A stretch of 64,000 nucleotides of DNA from Cryptomeria japonica (taxonomy: Eukaryota; Streptophyta; Pinopsida; Cupressales; Cupressaceae): NCBI RefSeq assembly GCF_030272615.1, contig NC_081407.1, positions 377,145,632 to 377,209,631 of the forward strand, given 5' to 3'. The translations under genes and the position numbers were made by a program. The notes below the pieces were generated by a model. The model was not told the origin of the DNA. It saw only the letters and a program-made list of their open reading frames with translations, and searched no databases. Position 1 is the first letter of the stretch; each line of letters starts with the position of its first letter. Positions 30,720 through 41,500 of this stretch are shown here, one piece after another.

Positions 30720-31985
30720 TCTTGCTGTAGCTAGTTTGGAGGTTCATCCTTCCAGCCAAGTAAAATAGATTTGGAGCTAGAGATCCTGGCTCCAGAGGCT
30801 TTACCAAAGGTGTCAATTTTTAGGTTGAGGGAATCGATGTTTTGCCTAGAGAGCTCCAGGAAAAGAGAGGTATCATCAGCAAATTGGATATTCAGCAGCT
30901 CAGAGTCATCTGACATCATGATGCCATGGACTCTAGGAGATAGAGTATCATCTCTAAGGAGATAAAAGAGGGCATCTGAGGCAATAACAAATAGAGCAGG
31001 GGCAAAAGGGCAGCCCTGCCTTATGGATCTAGAGAGAGGAATAGGTTGGGATAGGGTTCCATTAACTTCAATCATGGCAGAGGCATCTTGGAGGAGAATT
31101 TGGACGTAGTCACAGAACTCGTTAGGGAAGCCAAAAGCTCAGAGCATCATGAGGATGAAATCCCACTCGACTCTGTCATAGGCTTTTTCAAAGTCCACAA
31201 GGAACATGGCAGCATCCTGGTTAGAGGTTCTAGCCCATTCCATGGATTCCCAACTAGTGAAAAGGTTTTCCAATATGTATCTGCCTTTAATGAATCCAGT
31301 TTGGGTAGAGTAAATGAATTTTGGAAGAATCTTTTCAAGGCGGGTAGCTAAGGCTTTGGCAAGGATTTTGTAGGAGACGTTGAGGAGGGTGATTGGCCTC
31401 CAGTTCTTAATGAGTGCTTTGTCTCCTTCTTTAGGGATGAGTTTAACAATACCTTTATTTATGAATTTCCCCAGGGTGCCATTGTCAAGAGCTTCATTGT
31501 ATATGTCATAGAGGTCATGCGTGACCCATTCCAGATTGGCTTTGTAGAACTCCGCAGGGAGACCATCGGGGCCTGGGGCCTTATTATCCTTGAGGGCTTT
31601 AATGGCATTGGCAATTTCTTGTATAGAGATCCTGGCTTTGAGGAGGAGAGAATCATCTTTAGAGATTCTTTTATGGATGATGGTACTACATTTGTGTCGA
31701 GCCTCTTTCGAGACCTCATTATCTTTTGAGGTAAAGAGAGTTCTTTAGAACATTTCGAAGGCCTCTTTGATATCATTGAGATCCAGGACTTTCTTGTTGT
31801 CTACAGTTATTCTATCAATTTTTTCTCTACTTTGTTTCTTCTTAAGGAGGTTAAAGAAGATTTTGGAGCCTTTATCTCCAAATTGGAGCGAGTGGTTGCG
31901 AGCTCTAATGAAGGCTCCCCTAATTTTGACCTGCTGGAGCTTTCTAAGGATATCTCTGGCTTTAGAAACATGCTTGGCCAAGGTA
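30720..31985 (-). pseudogene. LINE-2 reverse transcriptase
   Basis: Landmarks in order on the minus strand: SLQFGDKGSKIFFNLLKKKQ, ALKDNKAPGPDGLPAEFYK, IPKEGDKALIKNWRPITLLN, FIKGRYILENL, FLVDFEKAYDRVEWDF, SRSIRQGCPFAPALF and NIQFADDTSLFLELS. Both the FEKAYDRVEWDF block and the FADD catalytic box are intact. In-frame stops occur near 31747 and 31142; the second is explained by a C-to-T change. The reading frame differs from that of the endonuclease, so a frameshift lies at about 31990-32010. Confidence 0.85.
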
Positions 31986-32009
31986 GGAGGGGTTAGTTTG
32001 AATATCCTT

Positions 32010-33008
32010 CTCTAGGGAATGGAGGCGATGGGTGAGAGTTTTTTCCATGGCTCTAGAGTCCTTGGCTTTCTTTTGGCCAATGGTTTGGAGTACTTTCTGC
32101 CAGGAGGAGACATTCCTTGTCCACCTGAGAGTGCAGGATTGGGGAGGCTGAGGCTGAAAGTTGAAGAACCTGACTACCTTAAGGGAACCTAGAACATCTT
32201 GGTCTTTAAGGAGGGAGGTGTTGAGAATAAATTTCTTGCTATAGGGGTTGTTGATGGGGATAGCATTTCTAGTGTTAATGACCGCAAGGATAGGGAAATG
32301 GTCAAAAAGGGTAACTGGCAGGACAACAACCGCACTCCCTAAGTGGTTAGGGGAGAAGGAGAAGAAGTTGTTGTTAATATAAAATGTGTCAAGTTTGGAA
32401 TAAATACGATTGGGACCTTGTTGAAGGTTGCACCAAGTGTACCATAGGTTAGAAGCAGCAATTTTAGTGCCCTTGAGGGGGTCAAATAACTGAATTTTTT
32501 GTTTAAGTTTGTCCTAGTGTGGTTTTTCTGCATTTTTCCATTCAAAAGGAAGTCCCCCAGCCTTGTCATCTTGATGCTCAGTCATATTGAAATCTCCAGC
32601 CACTATCCAGAGGATACTTGGGAGGGAAGTCAGGCAGATCCAAAGGGACACTCTTTCCTTATAGTCATTAGGTGCATATATAGAGAAAATGCCAAAGCTG
32701 GAACCCCTAATATCTAGGGTAGCCCAGGTTGCTCTATTGGATGGGGAGATCCCTTTATCCCTAATGTTGCTTGCCCACTTAGGGGAGATAAGAAGGCCAA
32801 CTCCTCCCTTTCCTTTTGGGTGGTTGGTGCAGATTTTGATTGCATCTCTCTAGATAAAGTTAAGTGAGCTGTCAGGATGGAAACCCACGGATTTAAGTTC
32901 TTGCAGCATCAAGAAATATATGTTCTTTTGGTGGCTCAGAGAACTTTTGATGAAAAAATTCCTATCAAGTGACTCAAGGCCTCTAATATTCCAAGAGATG
33001 TATTTCAT
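32010..33008 (-). pseudogene. LINE-2 endonuclease domain
   Basis: ORF2 starts at the ATG at 33008 with MKYISWNIRGLESLDRNFF. It contains GVGLLISPKWA, FGIFSIYAPND, VAGDFNMTEHQDD and LFDHFPILAVI, the ordered motifs of the EEP endonuclease, including the terminal DH catalytic pair. Two TAG stops (near 32850 and 32516) sit where glutamine is common. Confidence 0.8.
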
Positions 33009-33029
33009 TAGAGAGGAGGGTTAAGAGGT

Positions 33030-34490
33030 TCAACTAGGGAGACCGCAAGGATCTCCAGATTTCTTTTTATTCTTGGAGCCCATAGGCCTACCTTTCTTTT
33101 TAGTCAAGGAGGATCCTTTCATAAGGTCATCCTCATCTTCACTAACTTCAGATGGTTCATTCCTAGTAGCTGCAATTCCTCCTATGTCGGACCCAGACAT
33201 CTGGGAGTCTGGAAAGCCAAGGAGCACTGTGCTAGACCTAATTTCTTCAAGACCCTTATTGGCGTAGATTACTTCAAGAACATGATTATCTTCTAACTCT
33301 TTGAGCATAGAGGCAGTCGAAGGGTCGGTGATGTTAACTTTAGGGGTAAGCCCTGCAGGAGATGAGGAGTCTGAATTCTTGGGGGTTTCAGATCTCATCA
33401 TCACACATGTAGGGTTATCACTAGTACTAGCAACATCGGCACTTCGACTAGGGTTCTCAAGTTTTTTAACCATTTTTTTTACAATAGAGTTCGTCAGGGT
33501 TCGAGCGGGAGCGGGTGAGCTATAACTTGAAGGGAGGGGGTAATCGCAGATGTCCATTCCTTGGCTGATAGTTGGGATATTAGGATGGTTTTGATTTGGG
33601 GCATTCAGGTTGCTAATTTTCCTCCTACGCTTCCTAGAAGTGACCAACTGAAAAAAGTCAGAGGGTGATTCTGAAGGACCAATTGTTGGGTCAGAGGCCG
33701 GATCGAGTTGGTCTGAGATAAGGGGCGTGTGATCAATGTGCATGGGTTTTAATTCTGAAGAATTGGTGGTGGGAATAGAAGCTTCTTTGTTAGCAGGGAG
33801 CAGGGTGGATGAGTGTTGAAAAATCTTGGTTCTAGGGTTTGTGGAAGCATCAGTTGAGTTAATGTTGGGTTTATGATTTCTGCGATTAATGATTTGGTAA
33901 TTTTTTTGAAGATGCCTTTCTTTTTTGCAGAGAAAACATGCATTTAATCCTCCAAGCATTTCAATAGGGCAGACAAAGGTTTCTTCATTAACGTTTAGGG
34001 TTAAAGATGGTGGGATATCAATCCCTGGCTTAATCAACACAAGCATTTTGGCATCTAGGTTAGGGACGAGGCTGGTCATTTCATCAATGCGGATCATTTT
34101 TCCAAAAGGTTCCATTAACTGTGGAAGAAAAAACCAGAGGAAGGGGGGGACATCCTTGAGGATGGCCCACCTAGGGGAGGACAGTGCGAGAACCTCATCA
34201 CCGACTGCCTCTGGAGACCAAGCTAGGGCACGGAAGGAAGTATTCCCCACTGTCCAGCATTGACACTTTAGTGCCTCCCTTTGAGCCTTGTGAGAATTGA
34301 AAATAATAAGGTAGATACCCTTTTGAATTTTTCTACAAAATGATATTTTAAACCCTAATTTTAAATTCCAGAGGTTATTAAACCAGTCATCTAAAAATTT
34401 CCTAGGTGGACATTTCTCAACATCAACACATGCAAAGAAAATGGCTGTATTACTTAACCTAGTCTTTTCCAAGGCAATTTCATTCAACAT
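33030..34490 (-). CDS. LINE-2 ORF1 protein, 486 residues, open
   Basis: The frame is uninterrupted from the ATG at 34490 (MLNEIALEKTRL). The first 200 residues match the DUF4283 pattern (FLDDWFNNLWNL, GIYLIIFNSHKAQREAL, WAILKDVPPFLW). A zinc-knuckle relic CFLCKKERHLQKNY follows, with its last cysteine replaced by tyrosine. The second half is Ser/Pro/Asn-rich and ends in a basic segment (KKKGRPMGSKNKKK). In L1-type elements ORF1 protein binds the element RNA. The open frame in a dead element is unusual. The frame also extends slightly upstream with a TTG, but ATG is preferred. Confidence 0.7.
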   Translation of the reverse strand: MLNEIALEKTRLSNTAIFFACVDVEKCPPRKFLDDWFNNLWNLKLGFKISFCRKIQKGIYLIIFNSHKAQREALKCQCWTVGNTSFRALAWSPEAVGDEVLALSSPRWAILKDVPPFLWFFLPQLMEPFGKMIRIDEMTSLVPNLDAKMLVLIKPGIDIPPSLTLNVNEETFVCPIEMLGGLNACFLCKKERHLQKNYQIINRRNHKPNINSTDASTNPRTKIFQHSSTLLPANKEASIPTTNSSELKPMHIDHTPLISDQLDPASDPTIGPSESPSDFFQLVTSRKRRRKISNLNAPNQNHPNIPTISQGMDICDYPLPSSYSSPAPARTLTNSIVKKMVKKLENPSRSADVASTSDNPTCVMMRSETPKNSDSSSPAGLTPKVNITDPSTASMLKELEDNHVLEVIYANKGLEEIRSSTVLLGFPDSQMSGSDIGGIAATRNEPSEVSEDEDDLMKGSSLTKKKGRPMGSKNKKKSGDPCGLPS

Positions 34491-35481
34491 TTTCAAATTG
34501 GGCGAAATGCAAAAGGAACCTGAGATAGTGCTAGGGCACTTACCTTCCTCACCGGATCATTCTTTGCCAGGAGCCTTAGAAAATCGCGCGTTAGGGTTGA
34601 CTCCATTTGCAAGCAAGGAGACGGTTTCGGCAAAAGATTTTTTTGGCGGAGATTTAGCTTGATCTGTGGACTTAGGGCCATTAATGGCACCGCCATCCGA
34701 CTCTGGTTCCATAGGAAGCCAAAGGTTAAGCCGCACGAGCGACTAGGTAGGTGGGGGGAGTTGCGAATTAAATGAAGTGCAAAATTAAATTTGCAAACAG
34801 AAGGAAAGAAAAAATGGGAAAACAGAGCAGTGGATAGGAATTTGAAACCTGGGTGGAGGAGAATTAACCCCTCCATAGAGATGCCAAGGTGTCCACGTCA
34901 CCACGGTTGCCTCAACCAACTTGCAGATAGGTTTGCAGACCTCAATCTCCCTCCAAGTTTTAACTTTTTCAATACTTCCTTGGTGAGCGAGTTCTGGCTG
35001 TGCTAAGACAGGGATTGACAACGTGCCCCGTCTTTGAGTGAATGCCACAAGGAATCAACCACTGCTGCAAACCCTAGCCCTCGTGATGAGCAGCTGTGCA
35101 TAAACCCTAACCCCTCGGTGTTCGGCTCTGTAAAAACCCTCTAAAGATCCAGTTTTCGTTCATAATATCGGTTCCTTTTCAGTTATGTTTCTCTTGGAAT
35201 ATACAACAAATCCCTACAAAAGACCAACCAAGATGCTTCTCTCAAGCTGTCTGCAGTGCATGTATTTTTCACGCTTCTTTTTGGTATGAAAAGGCTGCTC
35301 TACAAATTTCAAGCACTCTGTTCATCCCCTTTTTCTACTAGCAACTCTTTATGATTCAGCGAGGCAGATTACTATTCGACATAGCTACGCGAGTATCGAT
35401 CCATTTGAAATAGTTGTGCATCATCATCTCCATCTTCAACCACGTAACAGAGCAGTGCAGAGCAGGACAAAACCCTCACGC

Positions 35482-35498
35482 CAAGTTTTAAAATATTT
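35482..35498. repeat. LINE-2 target-site duplication, right
   Basis: CAAGTTTTAAAATATTT, identical to 28810-28826. The sequence after it (AGATTAAATTTAAT) continues the repeat interrupted at 28826, as judged from the unsplit paralogue at about 36945-36970. Confidence 0.85.
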
Positions 35499-37260
35499 AG
35501 ATTAAATTTAATCTTTTAATTTCAATTTATTATTAAAAATATTAACTTGCATCTAATGGAAAATTACCCAGCTATAAAAGACAAAAACTGTAAAATTAAA
35601 CCATATTAATAAAAACTCTTCAAAAATTAAAAGTTTCCTCAAAATTTACATTTAGATAGTGGATTCATCAAACATATTAATAGTTGAATAATGGCTAGTT
35701 AAGAAAAAACGATTATATAATACTAACCTAATGACAAGTACTAATAAAATTAAAAAAAAAAAAAACATTTTACTTTTTCCCATCTCTTAGTGAAAATAAA
35801 TAATTTTAGTATTATAATAACAAGGAAAAAATAATATGAAAGACAAGAAAAGACAACATAGAGAGTACTTAGTGAAAAATAATCAAATCTAGTGAATGTT
35901 CCATTCCTTTTAATGACACAATTGACAGTTAACCATATTAATTTAAATTAAAAAAAATTATTGAGTTACATTCTAGAAAAAATATGTCTATCGTAGATGT
36001 GTTGAATTTTTAACTATCAAATTTACAACAATACAACCTCTTTTGAAATAATCTAATACTTATTCTTTACATACATAAATTTTATTTTAGTAACCAATTA
36101 ACCCCAAATCTACATTCATTTAGATAACTTGTTTAACCCCAATTTTTAAATTGGCCTCTTTTGAAATCTCCATTAGCTATTCTTTACATACATAGATTAT
36201 ATTTCATAAAAATATGAATCTAAAATTTGTATTGATTTGGATAACTTGTATTGATAAGAAGAAAATTGTAGAGTTTTATTTTATTTTTATTTTTTTCATA
36301 TCCTCCATGTTTTACAAATGAGAGAAAATTGGGAATAAAAAATATGTAGAAACTTGTGTTTTTGGAAGATTGTGTATTCAATTTAGAATTATTAGAAGTG
36401 GAAATAGTAAATAGTTGTTAGAGTTATAAAATTTTAAATGTTAGTCTGAATATTATATAAAATGAAGGGGATTGGTCCTATCCAATAGTTTTGTTATCAA
36501 AAAGGAAAATAGGAAGATCCAAAACCCTTTGTACAATTTAAGTTGAGATTTATGGTTCAAACAAATGAATGATTCCTATAATCCCTTTATAAAAGATATA
36601 GGGAAGAATTTTGAACTTCTAAATAGTGTCACAAGTGAAAAACATATTCAATGTAATCAAATTGTTCATAATACAAGAAACACGAATTCATAAAAAATAA
36701 CATTAACAAGCGAATGAATAATATTCATAATACCTCTACTAAATATGCCATTGTGTTATCTTAAATTTCTTATTTTAAATTTATTTAATATATTATTAAT
36801 AATATTATTATATTATATTATATTATATTGTCTTGTTTTAACTTTAGTTTGGTGAAAGTTACAAGATATAAATAGAAAAAAAAGAGGGTAATTTGTAAAC
36901 AATAAAAATGTATCAATGGGAAGTGAGATTATATATAAGTTTTCAAATATTTAGATTAATTTAATTCCTTAAATTTATTTAATTTATTATTAAAAATATT
37001 AACTTGCTTTTAATGGAAAATTACAAGATATCAAAGACAAAAAATAGTAAAACATAATCTACTTACAAATTAAATCATAGTAGTTTAAATGTACTGAATG
37101 TTCCATTAATTTGTAGATCCTAAATAATTGGTTGAATATTTGTTTGACAGTAAAAAATTCTTCAAAAATTAAAAGTTGCACTAGCCTATGACAAGTACTA
37201 ATAAAATTATAAAAAAAAATTAAAAATTATTTTTTATTTCCATGGCACTTTCCTACCATT
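35499..37260. repeat. Remainder of the interrupted unit and its tandem duplicate
   Basis: Bases 35499-35790 are the right part of the unit split by LINE-2. Bases 35795-37245 repeat, in order, the content of about 27790-28826 plus 35499-35790: TACTTAGTGAAAAATAATC, GTACAATTTAAGTTGAG, CATAATACAAGAAACA, AAGTGAGATTATAT, ATATTAACTTGC, TGACAAGTACTAATAAAATT. This is a tandem duplication of about 1.4 kb, diverged by substitutions and small indels. No gene was seen. Confidence 0.65.
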
Positions 37261-37551
37261 CCCATCCCTTTTTTTTTATGCATATGTTCAATTCACCTTG
37301 ATCTTTTTCCTTCACTTTGAGGCATCTTGGTTTGACCCTTTGTTAGCACATAACATTTCACTATGGGTAGCATTTTAAAAAGTAAACTCCACAAAGAGTA
37401 ATATAAGGATAGTTTTCAATATGAAGAGAAAGTGTTTAAGAAATTTAAAACATTAATATTATAATTGATAGATTTATAGTGTCTTTTAGTATTTATAATT
37501 TATTTAAAAAATATTAAAATGATACAAATAAAGATTTCACTTAGAAAAATC

Positions 37552-37552
<1 letters not shown>

Positions 37553-37596
<44 letters not shown>
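37553..37596. repeat. TA dinucleotide microsatellite
   Basis: About 20 TA units in otherwise AT-rich, gene-free sequence between the tandem repeat and the F-box relic. Confidence 0.95.
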
Positions 37597-37597
<1 letters not shown>

Positions 37598-37764
37598 AAT
37601 TTCATACATTATCTAATAGAAAATGTAAAAAAAAATAAATTACATAAAAATTTCATATCTATTTAATAGAAAAACCCACACATTGAACAAATCATATAAG
37701 AGTACACATACTAAAACCATAATCCCTCCCTCTATAGCATATATCACGATAATAATGATATCCC

Positions 37765-38268
37765 TTACTCTCTCAATTTTCCTAAGAACTGATAATGATT
37801 TAGCTTCGGTTCGAATGACATCATCATCGGTTCCCTTTCAAAGAAATGAATTTTACAGGGAGGAAGGCGTTGCCAAAACCCTTCCTTCAGATTATATGCA
37901 AACACCTCGCCACCGAATAAACTGCTGAAGCACAGGTAATCTCCCACACAAGCACACTTCCGATACCACAAATCATTACGGAGGTATTGAGGGAGCGACT
38001 GTGGAGGCATTCTTGCAAACTCTTTCCAATTCCAAACCAACTTATCTTCCTCGTCCTGAGCCAACTCCCAGATAACAATACCCGTCTTGTTTGGCTCAAT
38101 TCCGCCAAGTGATGGGTGAGTTCTTCCCAGCCTCGGTTTGTTGTGTGGAATGGATGCATTAATTCCACCAAGCATCGGATTGTTGTGTGGAATGGATGCG
38201 TCAGTTCCAACAAGTGGTGGCAGACTTCTGCCAATAGATGCGTGAATTCCACCAAGCCATGGGTTCAT
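37765..38268 (-). pseudogene. F-box/kelch protein, C-terminal half, separated by a Copia insertion
   Basis: The minus-strand frame has an N-terminal stretch of about 40 residues from a 39 bp minisatellite (NPMLGGINASIPHN type). It then reads GIVIWELAQDEEDKLVWNWK, EFARMPPQSLPQYL, CACVGDYLCFSSLFGGEVFA and NLKEGFWQRLPPC, typical of the C-terminal beta-propeller half of plant F-box/kelch proteins. It ends KLNHYQFLGKLRE-stop at 37765. The upstream half lies at 43225-44045 across the Copia element. Confidence 0.7.
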
Positions 38269-38270
38269 TG
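38093..38270. repeat. In-frame 39 bp minisatellite, left of Copia
   Basis: About four units of 39 bases contain GGATTGTTGTGTGGAATGGA, then TGC and TTCCACCAAG-type sequence. The unit is 13 codons, so it adds an LGGIxASIPHNNP-type repeat to the F-box protein. The array resumes on the other side of Copia at 43069-43224. Confidence 0.75.
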
Positions 38271-38483
38271 TGTTGTGATATTCTGATTTTTCTGATTCTT
38301 TCCTAAACTGTCTTCTGATTTTTCCTTAACTGTTTTCGGATACTTTCCTATCCTGTAGATAGTGTAGCTGTATGCATAACGCACACAGCATGATTGTAGG
38401 ATCTAGAGATGTATATGAACCTGTACAGATTCATTGTAATAAATAAGAATGAAAAATATTCTTCTTAGTTTCTATTTTTAAGT
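38271..38483 (+). repeat. Copia 5' LTR
   Basis: It begins TGTTGTGATATTCTG and runs up to the primer-binding site. About 188 bases align with the 3' LTR with roughly four substitutions and one 17-18 bp duplication (GATTCTTTCCTAAACTG, extra in the 3' copy). The 3' boundary is inferred from the primer site, since a clear CA end is not visible. Confidence 0.75.
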
Positions 38484-38495
38484 TGGTATCAGAGC
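38484..38495 (+). promoter_or_regulatory. Copia primer-binding site (initiator tRNA-Met)
   Basis: TGGTATCAGAGC is the standard plant Copia site complementary to the 3' end of initiator tRNA-Met. It lies immediately after the 5' LTR. Confidence 0.9.
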
Positions 38496-38533
38496 TTCGA
38501 AATTTGAATCATTTGTTTCCCCTTCATTGAACC

Positions 38534-41500
38534 ATGGGCGATTCAGATTCGGAAGTATTTCAACCCAAATCTGCTCCCATTATTATTCAATCCGAAGGTT
38601 CATCCTTCAATGCAGGGATTGTACTTGATGAAACAAACTATGATTTGTGGTCTCAAATCATGGAGATGCATATTGCTGAGAAGGAGAAACTCTCTTTCAT
38701 TCGTGGTAATTCACAGCCACCTACCGAGAAGGATGATGGATATGAGAAGTGGTATGCAGACAATCAAAAGGTCAAGAGATGGCTGTTGATGTCTATGTCC
38801 CCAGAAATTATGAAGCGATACATTCGCTTACCCACTGCTCGAGATATTTGGAAAGCCCTTTCTAAGGCTTTTTATGATGGAGCAGATGAACTGCAAGTAT
38901 TTGTCTTGAATCAAAGGGCTTTCTTTGCCAAACAGAATGGTAGAACACTCTCTATGTATTATGGATAATTAACCGAGATTTTTGGTGAGTTGGATCATCG
39001 TGATAAGGTGATCATGGAAAGTGAGAACAATGTTGAATCTTACCGAAAATCAGTTCAGCGACAAAGGGTGCATATTTTTCTTGCTGGATTAGATGGTGAC
39101 TTCGAACAAGTCCGCGGTGAAATTCTGAGAAAGGATCCTATTCCTGAATTAGAAGCATGTTATGCATTGGTCCGCCATGAATCTGTTCGACACACAACGA
39201 TGATTGGAGAACCAGAAAAGGCTGAAGCTTCAGCCATGGTGACCCAAAACCGATCTAATCAGAACCGACCTTCTCAAAGCACGCCTAAGATCACTAATGG
39301 TGCCGATAAATCCACCTACAAATGCACCCATTGCAATCAAACTGGTCATACCAAAAGTCACTGCTTTGAACTTGTGGGGTACCCAGAATGGTGGGATCGT
39401 AGCCGCGATTCACGGAAGAAGAATTCCAAAAAGACCTCCAGTGCTGCGTTTGTTGAAACAAAGACAGAGGATGATGTTGCTGGACAGATCTCAGCATTAG
39501 CAATAGCAGCAGGTAATGGTGGTAAGTTTTTAAATATGTCTGCACTTGTTTCTAATAGTGCATGGATAATTGATTCCGGTGCTACGGATCAGATGATGTT
39601 TGATTCTAGACAGGTCTCATCTCTTAAACCGTCCTCACAAAAATTTGTTTCCACTGCCAATGGCTCTTCAGCCCCAGTTATTAGAGAAGGACCCTTACCT
39701 CTCACTGATACTTTGAATCTAGATTCTGTTTTAGTTGTTCCATCTTTGGATTACAATTTGTTGTCAGTTTCCCAAATCACCGCTGCTTTACTTTGTGTTG
39801 TAATTTTTTGGCCTGATTTTTGTGTGTTTAAGGACATCCAAATGAGGCAAACGATTGGTTGTGGTGTTAGGCGAGGGAAGTTGTATTACTTGGACTTGGT
39901 GTCAAAGAGTTCGGACAAGCTACGTCAAGCTCTAATGGTGGATAGCTCTGAGGGGGAGAAGCATAGATCTGAAATCTGGTTATGGCATCGACGTCTGGGG
40001 CATGCTTCCTTTGGTTACCTGAAGAAATTATTTCCTAGTTTATTTGCAAAATTTGTTGTTTCTAGCTTCCGGTGTGAAGTTTGTGAACTTGCAAAAATCC
40101 ATCGTGCTTCTTTTCCATTAACTTTGAATAAAAGTCTAGTTCCTTTTATGGTCATACATTCTGATGTTTGGGGTCCATCCAAAGTCACTACATTGGGTGG
40201 ATCACGTTGGTTTGTTAATTTTATTGACGATTGTACCAGAATGACTTGGGTGTGCTTAATGAAGTCTAAAAGTGAAGTGAACTTGTTATTTCAAAAATTT
40301 TATAACATGGTTCGTACTCAGTACAATGCACAAGTTCAGGTTCTCTATAGTGACAATGGAGGTGAATATTTGAGTTCTGAACTTCAGCAGTATCTAGAAG
40401 CACACAGAATTATACATCAAACTACTTGTTCCAATACACCTTAGCAGAACGGGGTGGCTGAGAGAAAAAATCGTCACTTGTTGGAGGTTGTCCGTGCTTC
40501 GTTGATAGAAGCCCATATGCCATTGTCTTATTGGGGTGAAGCACTTACCTCTACAGCATATTTGATTAATCGGGTACCCTCCAGCACTATTGATTTCCAG
40601 ACACCATCCCAGGTTCTCGCTGAGGCGGTTGTTGCTCCAGCTGTCCCAAATTTATCTCCTCACGTCTTTGGTTGTGTAGCATTTGTACACCTCCATAAGC
40701 ATCAGCGCAACAAGTTATCTCCTCGAGCACTGCGATGTGTCTTTCTAGGATATGCTGCTTATCAAAAGGGGTACCGATGCTATCATCCTCCAACCCAACG
40801 AATGTTTATTACATTGGATGTAGTTTTTCATGAAGACTCGATGTATTTTTCCTCTGAGCCTGAACTTCAGGGGGAGTACCAGAAGGAAATTCAGACTCTA
40901 CACTATGACGATCACATCTCTGAAGATGTTGATGTTTACATCTCTGAGGATGTGGGTAACTTAGACATCTCTAAAGAAGTGGAACTCTCTGAACCTATTA
41001 ATGAAGAAGTGGGTGAATTGGAGGTGTATGATATAACTTTGGATCAAAATAGTGATGAACACCCAGAAACAGAAGTTGTGGCTCCACCTTCGTCCGAGTC
41101 CCTCACCCCATAGGCAGCCAATACACCACACCAATCGCTTACTGAGGATGTTCCTGAACCATCTAGAAAACAGCTACCACAGCGTCTCACCAGAGGTATC
41201 CCTAAACCCACATATGAACCTGAACTTTCTAGTAAAATTAGATATCCCATGAGTCATTATGTGTCTAACCATCATTTGTCAGAATCAAATCAGTCATTTG
41301 TAAATCAGTTATCTACTGTATCTATTCCTAACAATGTGCAGGAAGCCTTAGCTGACCCAAGATGGAAAGCCGCTATGAATGAGGAGATGAAATCATTGCA
41401 GGAAAATAAAACCTGGGAACTTGTTGATCGTCCACCAGGAAAGAAACCTGTTGGATGTTGTTGGGTTTATACTGTGAAGTACAAAGAAGATGGTACAATT

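Larger units (their letters stand above)
28827..35481 (-). mobile_element. LINE-2: near-full-length L1-type retrotransposon with target-site duplication
   Basis: The element is 6655 bases, flanked by a perfect 17-base direct repeat. The low-coordinate end is T-rich, as expected for a minus-strand poly(A) end. It holds ORF1 (34490-33030), then ORF2 starting 21 bases after the ORF1 stop with endonuclease, reverse transcriptase and zf-RVT domains. An uninterrupted paralogous site at about 36930-36960 shows what the target looked like before insertion. ORF2 carries stops and at least two frameshifts, so the element is dead. Confidence 0.9.

Noticed and set aside
30731-31075. An active reverse transcriptase gene (FADD box intact)
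   Set aside because: The frame is short, and stops and frameshifts on both sides separate it from the endonuclease and zf-RVT parts.
31088-31351. Plus-strand ORFs within LINE-2 (also 31517-31729, 33073-33525, 33925-34263)
   Set aside because: They are antisense shadows of the LINE-2 reading frames.
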